From Gottfriedia acidiceleris (GTDB taxonomy: Bacteria; Bacillota; Bacilli; Bacillales; Bacillaceae_G): DNA of 64,000 nt. The notes under the pieces were generated by a model that saw only the letters and a program-made list of their open reading frames with translations, did not search any database and was not told the DNA's origin. The position numbers and the translations under genes are program-made. The stretch's first letter is position 1; each line of letters begins with the position of its first letter. Shown here one piece after another: positions 18,747-30,300 of this stretch. The DNA lies in contig NZ_SCFN01000001.1 in NCBI RefSeq assembly GCF_004138285.1, forward strand, positions 434,001 to 498,000, in the 5' to 3' direction.

Positions 18747-19631
18747 ATGAATGTGGCTTATGCACAACATCAAAGTTTTTACTTGCGTGATAAATGGACG
18801 AGTAAAGGATTAAAATTTTTAAAGGAAGATCCTAGATTCTTTCATGAAAAATTTGCATTTGAGCAAATTGGCCTAGGTAAAAATATGGTGCAGTCTTTGA
18901 AATTTTGGTTACTTGCAATGAACCTAATTGAAGAAGATAAAAAACTAAAGATCCATAATTTAACAAAATTGGGTGAAATTGTATTAAAACATGATCGTTT
19001 ATTATTAGTTCATGATACTGCTTCAATTTTACATTATCAATTAGTAAAAAATGCGGAAAACCGAGCTACAATATTTGATTGGTTTTTTAATATATATAAT
19101 GAAACGATCGTAAAAAGGGATGATTTAGAAGTTGCTTTTGAAGAATATGTCCACTCCGTAGAACCAAAGGAAATATCTGTAAAATCATTAAAAAAAGATA
19201 TTGATTGCTTAATTCAATTATATACAAAAGATATGAATGAATTTGATCCTGAAGATGTGATTTATAGTCCATTTAAGAAATTAAATCTTCTATCTGAATA
19301 CAAAAAAGTTATACGTAAGAGTGGTCCGGAAGTTAAAAATGTCGGATTAACTGCTTTATATTATGTCCTATTAAATTATATAAACCTTCACGAAATAAAT
19401 ACATTGAGTATTGATGAAATAATAAATAAAGAGTACTTATGGGGAAAGGTTTTTAATTTATCAAGAGGTGAAATAATTGAAGCTTTAAATCAGTTGACAG
19501 TGCACAAAAAATATCCGATTCAATTTGTTCGTACGAATAATTTAGATAGCGTTAAATTACTAGAAATAGATCCTATTGAATTTTTAAAAGAGGAGTACGA
19601 AGAAATGGAGTTGGTTGTTAATGAGTTTTAA
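18747..19631 (+). CDS. sspB: DUF4007 protein, SspB-like phosphorothioation protein
   Basis: 294 residues. The N-terminal half (HQSFYLRDKW, KGLKFL, FFHEKFAFEQIGLGKNMVQSLKFWL) is the DUF4007 signature, a winged-helix-like module. In single-strand phosphorothioation systems SspB is the DUF4007 member, reported as the DNA-nicking component that opens the backbone for sulfur insertion. It is directly followed by an SspC-like ATPase and an SspD-like PAPS-reductase homologue, the expected order. ATG after AAAGGATG with a short 4-nt spacing; GTG six bases further on is an alternative start. The end overlaps sspC by 11 nt. Confidence 0.82.
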   Translation: MNVAYAQHQSFYLRDKWTSKGLKFLKEDPRFFHEKFAFEQIGLGKNMVQSLKFWLLAMNLIEEDKKLKIHNLTKLGEIVLKHDRLLLVHDTASILHYQLVKNAENRATIFDWFFNIYNETIVKRDDLEVAFEEYVHSVEPKEISVKSLKKDIDCLIQLYTKDMNEFDPEDVIYSPFKKLNLLSEYKKVIRKSGPEVKNVGLTALYYVLLNYINLHEINTLSIDEIINKEYLWGKVFNLSRGEIIEALNQLTVHKKYPIQFVRTNNLDSVKLLEIDPIEFLKEEYEEMELVVNEF

Positions 19632-22600
19632 GACAAGTGTAAACATAAAGTTTGATATTGGTAAAGAAGAGTTTTTGAATCGCTATTTACCAACTCCTTC
19701 TCATGCTTCAGCTTTAATGGGTCTACTACAGGGGTTCACAAAAGAATTAAATAGAGCCCATATCATAGTAGGACCTTATGGAACAGGAAAATCTTTACTA
19801 GCGACAGTCGTTGGAGGGATTGTTTCAAAAAAAGCAAGTAGTGATTCTGTAGATAAGCTAATAAAGAAATTTCAAAATGTCGATGATTTAATAGCAGATG
19901 AAATTAGCACTTCTAAACATCTTTCTAGTGAATTTATACCTATTCTTCTCACAGGCAATGAAGGTAGATTCCGTCAAACAGTAATAACTAATATTTTAAG
20001 AGAATTAGCTAAACATGGTATCAATGTAAAATTACCAGGGATGAGTTCTAAAATTCTAGATACAATTGAAATGTGGAAAGTGGATTTTCCATTTGCCTAT
20101 AAGCAATTTCTCGAAATATTAGAAGCAGAAAATTTTAGTTATGAAAAATTTATGGCGAATGTAGAATATTTTGACGAAAGTACTATTCAGTTTTTTGCTG
20201 AAACTTATCCGAAACTAACAGCTGGTGCTACTTTTGTTATTGATTATAATACAAACTTTATTGCTAATTTAGAAGTAATTATTGAAGAATTACAAAAGAA
20301 AAACGTGGGACTATTTTTAGTATATGATGAATTTGGAAGGTTTTTACAAGGGCTAGATGGAGATAAGATTAATGAAACGATGCAGGACTTACAAGATTTA
20401 GCGGAAATTACCAATCGTTCAAATCTCCTTCATGTCCTATTAATTACACACAAAAGTTTAAGGCAATATTTTGGTTTATACAACGAAGAAGTCGCAAAAG
20501 AATTTCAAAGAATTGAAAAGCGTTTTTCTCAATATTATATCCAAAGCGATGCTACGACATTTAATCGAATTGCACAACAAATCGTTTTAGATAATCGTAG
20601 TGAACAAACTTCAATTACTGACAATATTTATGAATTTATATTAAATGGCCTAAGGAAATTCCCTTTATTTCCTAGTATGAACCAGACAGAAAAGGAAGAA
20701 ATAATTGCGAAAGGTATGTATCCTCTTCATCCTGTATCATTGTTTATGCTTCCTAGCTTATCAAGTGTGTTTGGACAAAACGAACGAACACTATTTACTT
20801 TTTTAGAGAGTAATGAAACTGGTGGACTTAATAATCATATGAAAAAAAGTGATACATTGTTTTTCCCGCATCAACTTTTCGACTACTTCTTTCCTGAAAT
20901 AGAGACCGTAGATATGGAAGAAACTTTTATAGAATATATGACAATTTATAAAAAAGTTATTAATAAGATTCCGCCTGAGTTTTTTAGTAATCAAAATGTA
21001 GTTAATCTAATTAAACTAATTACACTTTGGAATATAGGTGGTTTACAGAAGGAAGTAAAGTTAAATACAGAATTTTTGTCATATTGTATGTATATTGACA
21101 TAAATGAATTAAATCATGTTCTAAGTGAATTAAGTCATATTAAAGTTGTAAGATACAATGTAATAAATGGCTACTGGGAGTTATTTTTAGGAAGTGCAAT
21201 TAATATTTCTAATGTTGTAAATGAAGAAAAAAAAGTTACTGTACTTAATATAGAAAAAAAATTAGAAATTTTGAAGAGTGGATTTAGTAAAAAATACATT
21301 TTTGCAAATGAGTATAATGATGCAACGAGTATGACTAGGTTTGCAAATATTGAATTTGTAATTGCATCTGATATTTTAGAAAATAAACTTGATTTAATAC
21401 CTACAAATGAATCGGATTTTACTATTTACTATGTATTTACAGATAACCACAATCAAAAGTTTGAGTTATTGCCAATATTAAATGCACAAAAAAATGATCG
21501 TGTCTTTATTGCTCTATTTAACAAACAAATAACTGATATAGAACAGCTTCTTTTTGAAAAGATAATCTATCAAAATTTAATGAATGATACCGATTTTATT
21601 AAACAAGATAATCATTTGAAAGAAGAGTTAGATATTCTTGATCAAGAAATAAGTTATCAAATAAAAAATTTCTTAAAAGGTTTAAGTAATTTCAGTTCAG
21701 AAATTGAGTGGTATTACAAAGGTGAAGAAATCAGTGTAAGAAATGAATACCAGCTAAGTAATCATTTGTCTAAAAATGCAGATAAAATTTATAATAAAAC
21801 ACCAGTAATAAATAATGATAATTTCAATAAAAGAAATATCTCAAATCAACAAAAGAACGCTGGTATTAAAGTAGTTGATTCAATTATTAATTATTACCGT
21901 GATGAAGATTTTGGAATTTCGGGAACTGGACCGGATTATCTTATTTATGCTACGGTATTTAAAAATAATAATAATCTAAATAAAAATGTGAATGATTTAA
22001 ATTTTACTGAAATTACTTATGAACCTTATAAATTATTAAGGGATGCTCTAATTGACTTATTGGAAAATAAAACAAAAGGTACATTACAGGGAATTGTCAG
22101 TATTTTTACTAATCGACCATTTTCAATTAGAAAACCATTAATCCCAATATTATTAGTTTCTCTGTTAAGGGATCGTTGGGATGATTTAATGTTTTATAAT
22201 AAGGATATGTTTATTCCAGGAATTGATGGAGATAAACTTTATCAAATGGTACAAGCTCCAAGTGAGTATGATTACGTGTATTATCATTTAGATGAGAATT
22301 ATATAGATTTCTTTAATATTATTGAAGAAATATTTAGTGAATATAAGAACCCAAAGTTAGAAGGAAAACCAAGACTAATAGTTCTATGTGCTGCGATGAA
22401 CAGCTGGTTAAAGAAATTGCCAAGAATTACTCAATTGTCCTCACTTGTAAATAGTAATTTTAAATGGTTACGTACTGAGGTTCGAAAAACTGAGATTTCT
22501 CCACAAGCAAGTATGCAAACTTTATTTGAAAAAATTTATGTTAAAGGTAAAATACAGACTTTACGTAACTTAGTAGATTATGGTGATAATTATTTAAGTG

Positions 22601-23064
22601 AATTTGAAAAACAAGTTGAGAATGATATTAGTGAAATAACGAATATAAGCGATTTAAAGCTTTTAAAAGAATGGGCAGAAAATCAATCAGATTATAATAA
22701 AAAAAATAACAAATTTGTTAACGCACTTTTGAAAACTTCAGAAATTGATGAATGGATTAACAAGTTTACTTATTACTACGTGGGTGTTAATATTAGAGAC
22801 TGGTCTGATTCAACACATGACCTATTTAAGAAACAATTAAAATATGATTTTACACATTTAAATGAAAAGGCTGAAAATGATATTTCTATTGTTACTTTAA
22901 AAATAGGGGACCAAACAAAAGTAATTAAGCGTGTAAATCTATCGACAAAAGCACAAATGATATATAACAATGTGCAAAGAATGATGACTAATGCAGGTCG
23001 TAACGTTCCTCGTGAGGAAATTGAAAATATGGTTTATAAATTGATTGAAGAATTTGTGGAGTAG
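19621..23064 (+). CDS. sspC: Large P-loop ATPase, SspC-like (BrxC/DUF499-type fold)
   Basis: 1147 residues. Walker A GPYGTGKSLLA near residue 50 and Walker B LFLVYDEFGRF near 232, followed by a long helical region, give the architecture of BrxC/PglY-like and SspC ATPases. In Ssp systems this protein provides ATP-driven action together with the DUF4007 nickase and the adenylating SspD. The ATG at 19621 has GGAG 10 nt upstream; the gene begins inside the 3' end of sspB and ends 13 nt before sspD, so the three are co-translated. BREX type 4 shares such an ATPase with a PAPS-reductase-like protein, but pglZ and brxL are absent here. Confidence 0.8.
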   Translation: MSFKTSVNIKFDIGKEEFLNRYLPTPSHASALMGLLQGFTKELNRAHIIVGPYGTGKSLLATVVGGIVSKKASSDSVDKLIKKFQNVDDLIADEISTSKHLSSEFIPILLTGNEGRFRQTVITNILRELAKHGINVKLPGMSSKILDTIEMWKVDFPFAYKQFLEILEAENFSYEKFMANVEYFDESTIQFFAETYPKLTAGATFVIDYNTNFIANLEVIIEELQKKNVGLFLVYDEFGRFLQGLDGDKINETMQDLQDLAEITNRSNLLHVLLITHKSLRQYFGLYNEEVAKEFQRIEKRFSQYYIQSDATTFNRIAQQIVLDNRSEQTSITDNIYEFILNGLRKFPLFPSMNQTEKEEIIAKGMYPLHPVSLFMLPSLSSVFGQNERTLFTFLESNETGGLNNHMKKSDTLFFPHQLFDYFFPEIETVDMEETFIEYMTIYKKVINKIPPEFFSNQNVVNLIKLITLWNIGGLQKEVKLNTEFLSYCMYIDINELNHVLSELSHIKVVRYNVINGYWELFLGSAINISNVVNEEKKVTVLNIEKKLEILKSGFSKKYIFANEYNDATSMTRFANIEFVIASDILENKLDLIPTNESDFTIYYVFTDNHNQKFELLPILNAQKNDRVFIALFNKQITDIEQLLFEKIIYQNLMNDTDFIKQDNHLKEELDILDQEISYQIKNFLKGLSNFSSEIEWYYKGEEISVRNEYQLSNHLSKNADKIYNKTPVINNDNFNKRNISNQQKNAGIKVVDSIINYYRDEDFGISGTGPDYLIYATVFKNNNNLNKNVNDLNFTEITYEPYKLLRDALIDLLENKTKGTLQGIVSIFTNRPFSIRKPLIPILLVSLLRDRWDDLMFYNKDMFIPGIDGDKLYQMVQAPSEYDYVYYHLDENYIDFFNIIEEIFSEYKNPKLEGKPRLIVLCAAMNSWLKKLPRITQLSSLVNSNFKWLRTEVRKTEISPQASMQTLFEKIYVKGKIQTLRNLVDYGDNYLSEFEKQVENDISEITNISDLKLLKEWAENQSDYNKKNNKFVNALLKTSEIDEWINKFTYYYVGVNIRDWSDSTHDLFKKQLKYDFTHLNEKAENDISIVTLKIGDQTKVIKRVNLSTKAQMIYNNVQRMMTNAGRNVPREEIENMVYKLIEEFVE

Positions 23065-23077
23065 GGGGACGGAATAA

Positions 23078-23923
23078 ATGACGGAACGTAAGCCAGTCCA
23101 TGTAATAATGTTTAGCGGTGGTGCTGCTAGTGCTTATATTGCTTATCAAACGGTTAATACTTATGGAAAAGAAAATTGTAAATTATTTTTCACCAATACA
23201 TTATGGGAAGATGAAGACAATTATCGTTTTATGAATGAAGTTTCCGAATATATTGGTATTGATATTACCGAAAGAATTGACGGACGAACGCCAGAAGAAG
23301 TTTTTTATGATTATCGTTTCTTAGGAAATGCTCGTATGGCAAAATGTTCAGAGGAATTAAAAGTACGTCAAACTTTAATTTATTTAGAAGAATTAAGGGA
23401 CGAGCATAATTTAGAGCCAATTTTATATTTTGGGATTGGTCCACATGAAAAACATCGTGCTGAAAATTTAACAAGTTTTTATGAACATTGGCCATTAGAA
23501 CCTGTTCAAACTCGTTTCCCTATGATTCATACATTCCGAGAAGATTTAGATGTAAAAGGAATTATTCAAAATGATTGGGGAATTAAGTTACCACGAATGT
23601 ACACGATTGCTGAGGAGTTACGTCCAGATTTAGCAGCATTAGGGTTTAAAGGCTTTTCACATGCAAACTGTGGAGGACGATGTGTTCGAGGTGGTTTTCA
23701 ACATTATGCAATGCTATATGCAATATGGCCAGAACGATATAAAGAACAGGAAGAAATGGAAGAAAACTTCCGTAAACATTTTGATAAAGATGTATCAATG
23801 ATGAAAAAAGATGGAAAACCATATACTTTGAGACAATACCGTGAAATTTTAGAAAAAGAAGGTGTTGAAAAATACCTTTTTAAAGAAGATGTGGAAATAC
23901 CATGTGTATGTTCATTCTCATAA
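23078..23923 (+). CDS. sspD: PAPS-reductase-like ATP pyrophosphatase, SspD-like
   Basis: 281 residues. The PP-loop MFSGGAASAY at residues 9-18 binds ATP in adenine-nucleotide alpha-hydrolases. Downstream are CGGRCVRGG near 196 and a C-terminal PCVCSFS; these Cys residues may carry sulfur or bind a cluster. In phosphorothioation SspD (like DndC) is thought to activate the DNA phosphate with ATP and accept sulfur. At 281 residues it is much shorter than DndC (about 500) and fits SspD. RBS AGGGGGAC. No cysteine desulfurase (SspA/DndA) is in the window, so the sulfur donor must be elsewhere. Confidence 0.85.
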   Translation: MTERKPVHVIMFSGGAASAYIAYQTVNTYGKENCKLFFTNTLWEDEDNYRFMNEVSEYIGIDITERIDGRTPEEVFYDYRFLGNARMAKCSEELKVRQTLIYLEELRDEHNLEPILYFGIGPHEKHRAENLTSFYEHWPLEPVQTRFPMIHTFREDLDVKGIIQNDWGIKLPRMYTIAEELRPDLAALGFKGFSHANCGGRCVRGGFQHYAMLYAIWPERYKEQEEMEENFRKHFDKDVSMMKKDGKPYTLRQYREILEKEGVEKYLFKEDVEIPCVCSFS

Positions 23924-23999
23924 AAATAATAGTAAAAGTATCTTATATTTAGAATGTTAGCTTTTTACTAAAAAAGATAATATCTGTAATTTTATTTAT

Positions 24000-24027
24000 C
24001 CCATTCATATTTTTGAATGGGTTTTTT
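24000..24027 (+). terminator. Terminator between sspD and dptF
   Basis: Perfect CCCATTC / GAATGGG stem, 8-nt loop, then TTTTTT. It separates the writer operon from the restriction operon, which must therefore have its own promoter in the next 100 nt or depend on readthrough. Confidence 0.9.
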
Positions 24028-24126
24028 GTTATAATCAAATAGGATTAAGTAAAATCTATAATTTATATTTAATTATTTTTAACAAAAGGTAACAATAAAA
24101 ATATTAGTGTAATAGAGGAGAGTAAA

Positions 24127-25812
24127 ATGTACGGAAATCCATTTGTTGATTATTTAGATCAATATAACGTTTTATCACCTAACCATGCAAAAATATATGA
24201 TGAGTATACTTATGACCCTGGTAAGGAATCTTACACGTTTAAAATTGATACAAAAATCGAAGAACACTTATTGAAATTGTATAGAGATAATCCTCATAGT
24301 ATTATCCTTACAGGTAACGCTGGTGACGGAAAAACTAGACTTTGCCGATTAGTTCATGACTCATTAGTAGAGGAAGAATTAACTCAGTGGCCAAACTCTG
24401 GAATCATTGATATCACATTTGAAAAAGGAACAATTAGAATAGTTAAAGATTTATCTGAGTTAAAAGAAGATATAATTCATCAAGAACTAAGTAATTTACA
24501 AAATTATATTAATTCTAATCATGAAAGCCGTGTATATTATCTTATTGCTGCTAATGAAGGTAAATTAACTAAATTCTTATCTCAACATGAAGATTTATCA
24601 TACTTACGTCAAATGGTTACAGCGAGGTTTAATGATAATAAATCAAATAATTCAGATTTTAGTATAATTAATCTATTAGACGTAACGTCTTCAGTGTATG
24701 TAGACAAAGTATTAACTGAATGGAATAAAGAAGAAAACTGGATTAGTTGTTCTAATTGTCCTATTAGAAAAAAGTGTATTATCCATTTAAATCACGATAG
24801 AACATCAAGGGAACATATTCAAAAGCGTCTTGTTGAACAATATCGTTTATTAGATTATTTAGGAACACATATAACGATGAGGGAAATGTTGATTCATATA
24901 AGCTACATTCTTACAGGGGGATACACGTGTAAAGATATTAACAATGCAGATTACAAGAAACTTGAAGAACAAAGTAAAAAACCATATTATCAAAATTTTT
25001 ACGGTCATGAGATTGATACAGATGCATTTTCTGAAATGAAGGCATTAAGGATTTTTAGAGAACTAGATCCTGGTAATCAATCTATATCATTTATAGATGA
25101 TTTTATTATGAATGGTGATATTTCTGGACAAGAAGAAGTTGAGAATTTGCATAATGACTTATTTGGCAATGATTTAGATATGCAATTTGGTTATTTTAAA
25201 AAGAGGCTGAATATATACCGTGATCATAATAAGGAAAGTGATGATAACTTAATTGATGAATGGATATATAAATTAAGAAGAAAGTTGTTCTTTGAGGTAG
25301 AAAATGAAAATTACCTGAAGAGGATTGCTCTTTTACCATTTCAATATGTTCAAGATTATGAAGAAATGATTCATAATGCACATAAAAAGGCACTAATTCG
25401 TAAAGATTTAATAAACGGTTTGAATAGAGCTTTTTCAAAGAAACTTGTAGCACCATTAAATGAATTGCATGCAACAACTGAAAATCTAATGATTCATTCC
25501 TCGTATAGACTTAGAGATGTTGAAATTGAAGACGAGAAAAAAAGAGAAGATATAGATCATTTGCCATCAAAGTTTTTCCTATTAGTCGATGATGAAGTAG
25601 AACTATCACTAGACCTTACTTTATTTGAATATTTAATGAGACTTAACAGTGGAGACACTCACAATGTTTTAAGAGAAGATGTTGAAATTCTTATAGATAC
25701 TTTTAAAAATGAGCTAATTAGGGATAGTGAACCTGATCCATATTCATTAAACATATTGCGTTATGATAAAACAAAAGGCTTATTTATAGAAGATGAAATA
25801 TTAATTCCTTAG
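24127..25812 (+). CDS. dptF: DptF-like phosphorothioation-dependent restriction protein
   Basis: 561 residues. Walker A GNAGDGKTRLC near 61-71 in the context ILTGNAGDGKT is characteristic of DptF (DndF). A four-Cys cluster, CSNCPIRKKC near 206-216, may bind zinc. DptF, DptG and DptH together degrade or block DNA that lacks phosphorothioate marks. It starts after GAGGAGAG and is followed 15 nt later by a DptG-like gene, in the canonical order. The known family length is similar. Assignment is by motif, gene order and neighbours. Confidence 0.82.
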   Translation: MYGNPFVDYLDQYNVLSPNHAKIYDEYTYDPGKESYTFKIDTKIEEHLLKLYRDNPHSIILTGNAGDGKTRLCRLVHDSLVEEELTQWPNSGIIDITFEKGTIRIVKDLSELKEDIIHQELSNLQNYINSNHESRVYYLIAANEGKLTKFLSQHEDLSYLRQMVTARFNDNKSNNSDFSIINLLDVTSSVYVDKVLTEWNKEENWISCSNCPIRKKCIIHLNHDRTSREHIQKRLVEQYRLLDYLGTHITMREMLIHISYILTGGYTCKDINNADYKKLEEQSKKPYYQNFYGHEIDTDAFSEMKALRIFRELDPGNQSISFIDDFIMNGDISGQEEVENLHNDLFGNDLDMQFGYFKKRLNIYRDHNKESDDNLIDEWIYKLRRKLFFEVENENYLKRIALLPFQYVQDYEEMIHNAHKKALIRKDLINGLNRAFSKKLVAPLNELHATTENLMIHSSYRLRDVEIEDEKKREDIDHLPSKFFLLVDDEVELSLDLTLFEYLMRLNSGDTHNVLREDVEILIDTFKNELIRDSEPDPYSLNILRYDKTKGLFIEDEILIP

Positions 25813-25827
25813 GAGTGGGAGAAGAAA

Positions 25828-27393
25828 ATGGTTGCAAACGTGGAGCAATATTCATCACAATTATCTGCAAAAATTTGGGGACATCGATTTACGGATGGAC
25901 AACGTGGTCCGGAGTATGTATTAGAGTTCCTTAATGTACTTGTAGGAGCAAATTATAATCTCGATTCACCGTCTTATTCTAGAAGAAAAGCAATAGGATT
26001 GAGACAATTTATCTTTGAAGGAGTAAAAGAAGGTAGTAAAAGGGATATTGTTAAATTAGACGATAGTAAGAAGAAAAATTTATACGAAAAAATCCAGGAC
26101 CCAGAAAAAGTTGAAGTAATTAGAGAGTTTTTTAGAAACTTAGAAGTTCCGTTAGTGGATGGAAGAGGTAAAGAGGCAGATAGATCGTGGTTTGCAAGGA
26201 CACTTTACCCATTACATGAATGTTTACTCTTCTTCGAAGTTAGAAAAAAAGGAAATTCAATTGGATATGAGCGAAACTTCTTTTCTAGAGGAGGGGAGCT
26301 TTATTACTTAATGCTTTCATATGGAACTGAAGGTCATCCTAAATTAAGAAGTTCAATTGAAAATAAATTAAAAGTCTTATTAAAGAAAAATGTGTCATTG
26401 GAGAAGATAGTTGATTCAATTTGTAAGGTGTTAGGTGATGAGGAAAAAGAAAAAGATGAATATCCTTTAAAAGTCAGTGGAGATGTTGAAGCTGCACCAA
26501 GTTTGCCCAAAGATACTCATAATAACCCACTTTTTTATTCATTTGCAAAAGAATTAAATCAATTAATGGACATAAACGTTGATATATACGAAATGTTTAG
26601 ACTACTTACTAGTTTAATTAATTTTCAAATAATGAGATATATTTATGACCGAGCTAAGAATGAAAAGAGCGAAAATATACTATTTTTCTTTGATTGTTTA
26701 GATGGTCAAGTAAATCAAATATTAAATATATCATCTAACACATTTAAAAATAATGAATTATTAATAAAGAATAAATTTGAAGATTATTTTAAAGATATTT
26801 TCAAGTCAAAAATTGGTGAAATAGAAAACATAAATGACAATCTAGAAATATGGAAAAAGGATCCAGAAAATTTTCTTGAATTTATGGGTCTTAGTAAATT
26901 ACGTACTAGAAAACAACCAGTTATTAAGACATTAAAACAATGTAAAGATTATAATGACGTAATGACAAAGCTGTTTAATACAGTTAAGGAAGTAGTTTCA
27001 GATCAGTTAAAACGCCATCAATTAAGTATTGTTAGAATTCTCGCACGTGATGGTGGAATTGGTAATTATAAAACTGGAACAAATTACAGATATTCAATGA
27101 CAGACACATTTTTACAAACTCTAGTATTTAGTAATGTTGAGCCAAATTGTTCAATTGAGTTTAGTGATTTCTTAGAAAAAATATATGAGTTATATGGTTT
27201 TGTAATTGGTGTGAAACAGGCACGTGAAAGTGAAATTTACGAAAACTCTAGATTAAATATAAGATATTTTCAGAAAAATGAATTAGCACTTCGTGAAAAA
27301 CTAAAGAAAAACGGATTATTAGTGGAATATTCAGATGCAACAGCTATGATAAAAAATCCATATGATGCATCAGAAAGTGTGGTAATTTCATGA
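25828..27393 (+). CDS. dptG: DptG-like phosphorothioation-dependent restriction protein
   Basis: 521 residues, soluble and mixed helical, no nucleotide-binding loop. Identification as DptG (DndG) rests mainly on size and on its place between a DptF-like and a DptH-like gene. RBS AGGAGTGGGAG. The stop overlaps the start of the next gene by 4 nt (ATGA), so DptG and DptH should be made in matched amounts. The N-terminus shows a GHRFTDGQRGPEYVLEFLNV-type stretch typical of the family as I remember it. Confidence 0.75.
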   Translation: MVANVEQYSSQLSAKIWGHRFTDGQRGPEYVLEFLNVLVGANYNLDSPSYSRRKAIGLRQFIFEGVKEGSKRDIVKLDDSKKKNLYEKIQDPEKVEVIREFFRNLEVPLVDGRGKEADRSWFARTLYPLHECLLFFEVRKKGNSIGYERNFFSRGGELYYLMLSYGTEGHPKLRSSIENKLKVLLKKNVSLEKIVDSICKVLGDEEKEKDEYPLKVSGDVEAAPSLPKDTHNNPLFYSFAKELNQLMDINVDIYEMFRLLTSLINFQIMRYIYDRAKNEKSENILFFFDCLDGQVNQILNISSNTFKNNELLIKNKFEDYFKDIFKSKIGEIENINDNLEIWKKDPENFLEFMGLSKLRTRKQPVIKTLKQCKDYNDVMTKLFNTVKEVVSDQLKRHQLSIVRILARDGGIGNYKTGTNYRYSMTDTFLQTLVFSNVEPNCSIEFSDFLEKIYELYGFVIGVKQARESEIYENSRLNIRYFQKNELALREKLKKNGLLVEYSDATAMIKNPYDASESVVIS

Positions 27394-30300
27394 ATGAACA
27401 TCAATTATTAGGGAAATGGTTATGTCAATTATTAAAAAATCACTTTATAGAGCAAAAGAAAGATCATACAGAAAAACTTTTTATTAAGATTAATGGACTA
27501 ACTAAAGAAAACTTTATTAATGTGTTAACGCAATTAGAAAAAGATTTCACTGAACTAAAGGCATATTATGAACCAATAATAAGAACGATGACACCAATTA
27601 AAGGGTTAGAAATTTTTTCATACAAGGAACACGAAACAAGTACTTGGTTACGAAATAATACAAAGACTAATCAAGCTTTGATCTTATTAATTAATGAAAC
27701 AACACCTGAAGGTCAAAGCTTAGAAAATTTATTTACAATTGATGAAGCTTATTTGATGTCTAAACCTGGTTTAGATGCAATGTATGAAGTATTGTCACAA
27801 AACGGAGTAGTTGCATCTGAGGAAATTAAGACACTTAAAACTTTTCTTGAGTTATATAACAAGATATCTGAACCACAGCTTAGAAATGTATTAAGTTTTC
27901 TTGTTAATGTAGTTACTGATCCTTCTCCATCAATAATTGAAAAGATTCAAAAATATTTACCTTATGTGAATCTATTTTCAGATGCAAAGTTACAAATTAA
28001 TACTACTAATATTAATAGGATGAAAAAGAATTTTTCATTGGCAAATCTGCGTGATGGAGCTAGAAGTTTAGATCAAGAAAAACTACAAAATAATCTCTAT
28101 AGTTTCTTGGAAGAAGAAGAAAAAATTAATTGGGATGGCGAAGAGATTTGGACAAAGGTAGATCCTGAAAAATTTAGAGAAGAAGCTATTGATTTTATTA
28201 ACCAAAAGAACAAAGAGTTTCTAAAATATGATATTGAACTTGCTGAGAAAATTTTTAAATTTACAATAAAACAACCCACTCTAATTAATCAACTTGAGAA
28301 TGTCTTAGAGAATAATCAAACAGATGTTAATAACGATCAAGTTGAAAAATTTAAAGAAGGTATAGAAGAAATAGAGAATGGAACAGATGTTGAATTGATT
28401 CAAGATTTTGTTGATGAATTTGAAGAGATATTGGATACACAGCCGGGTCTGGTGAAGAAACTTAATCGTTTAATCGAAAAGCGAAGAAATCCTTCTGAAT
28501 ATGAAGATTTAACATTTGCTTTACTTCATGAAGCGTTTAGTATGATTGAAGAGGAAAGAGAGAACGAAAATATAAGGGAAGTACAATTTAAACTTGAAGT
28601 AAATAATACTAAATTACCTGAAAATATTATTAAGTTATTATATGTTTATCTAAATAATCTTTCATCAGTTATTCCTTTAATATCATTTGAATCAAATTCT
28701 ATACCAAAGGAAGCAGATGATACTTCTAAGGACAATGATATAGTATTTAATTTATCGATGATTTTGAATGAAAATGAAATTAATAAAAGAAAATTTAAAG
28801 TATATTCGTTTAAACAATTATATCTGTACTCTCTTATTCAACAATTAGAAAATGATGAGTCTATACCTCATATAAACGTTTATGCTGAAAATGAGATAGA
28901 AACCCTAGATATAAAACATATATTAAATGATAATGTAAAGTACTATATATCTAGTAATGATTTAGATATAAAAAATAATGTGCAAACGATTAATCATTAC
29001 TTAGAAGAGTACATGAAGATTTTACAATGCATGTGTAAAGATGGGATTTTCACATTGAAAGTTAATGAACTTGAAAATGACTTAAATGAAGTCCTTTCAA
29101 ATATCTATACTTCTGTACCTGTAAGTAAACATATCTATCAAATTATCAATTTAATTGGCACCATTGATACGTATGAAAATCAAAAGAATGAAACTGGAAT
29201 ACCTTATGAAAGAATTGTAACTTTATTTAACCCAATTAGATTAATTTCATATATAAAACGTTTTTATTATATTCAAGATCAGTTATTCGATTGGATATGT
29301 AAGGCAGCTGAAGGAAATCTTGAAGTAGAAAAGCTAGAAGAATATCTAGAATTTGTAGTTGAAAAAACAAGTAGTCTATCCCCTCGTTACTTTTCGAGTA
29401 ATGGAGACGATTCGTTTTTAATTGAAACAAAGGAAATCGGTGGAGAAGGTCGATTTATTCTAAATACTCACCCATCAGAAAACGCAGATTATTTAGCTAA
29501 AGAGTTTTCAGATGAATTAGTAAAAGTTGTAAAGAATTATTTTGAAGTATATCCGTATGCAAAAGATGGTTTAGAGGTTTTGTTTCTTTATTGTCAAAGT
29601 GCGGAACTAGTTACTAAATCTATAGATGAATTATTTAAGAAGACTAAGGTAAAGAAATTAAATTTAACAGTTCATAGTGAAAATGCTGCAAGATTACATG
29701 ATAGATTAAATAAATGGATTGAACAAAGAGAAGAATTTAATAAACCAGAGATGGGTAAGAGATTTCCTAAGGTTGAAATTAATGTGATTTCAGGAAAAAA
29801 TATTAATGAAATTGCTAGTCAAGCTGAAAAGAAGATGAGTGATTCTGATATAGTAGCTCTTGTTGATTATTTTGGACAAGGTAATCAGATTAAATATAAT
29901 TTTGAGCGAACTAAAGTAAATGAATCTTCTAATTGGTTTGAACCAACGTTTAAAGAACCCTTAAAGGCTGACGAAGCAGTAAAAAGAATTAGCTATGTAA
30001 GTGAAAATATGCCTGAAGTACTTCAAAACTTCTATCAGCTCCAATATATCATTCAAAGTAATGTTATGCCTGATAAAGAAGAAATAAACGTGCTAAGGAA
30101 TTTAATATCTATTTCAAATGTAGCCCACAGTTCCTTAATTGACTATATGCATAATAACTTTAATTGGTCTATGATAATGGATCGATATATTGATAAAACA
30201 TTATTGCAGAAAACATCTTCGAAGGCTGAAATAGTACAATATAAATCTAAAGCGGGGTCTAATAAAAATTTTAAAGTAATCACTTCATCATCTAAATATA

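Noticed and set aside
18747-23923. BREX type 4 system
   Set aside because: A BrxC-like ATPase and PAPS-reductase-like protein are present, but pglZ and brxL are not; DUF4007 plus DptFGH neighbours fit Ssp phosphorothioation better.
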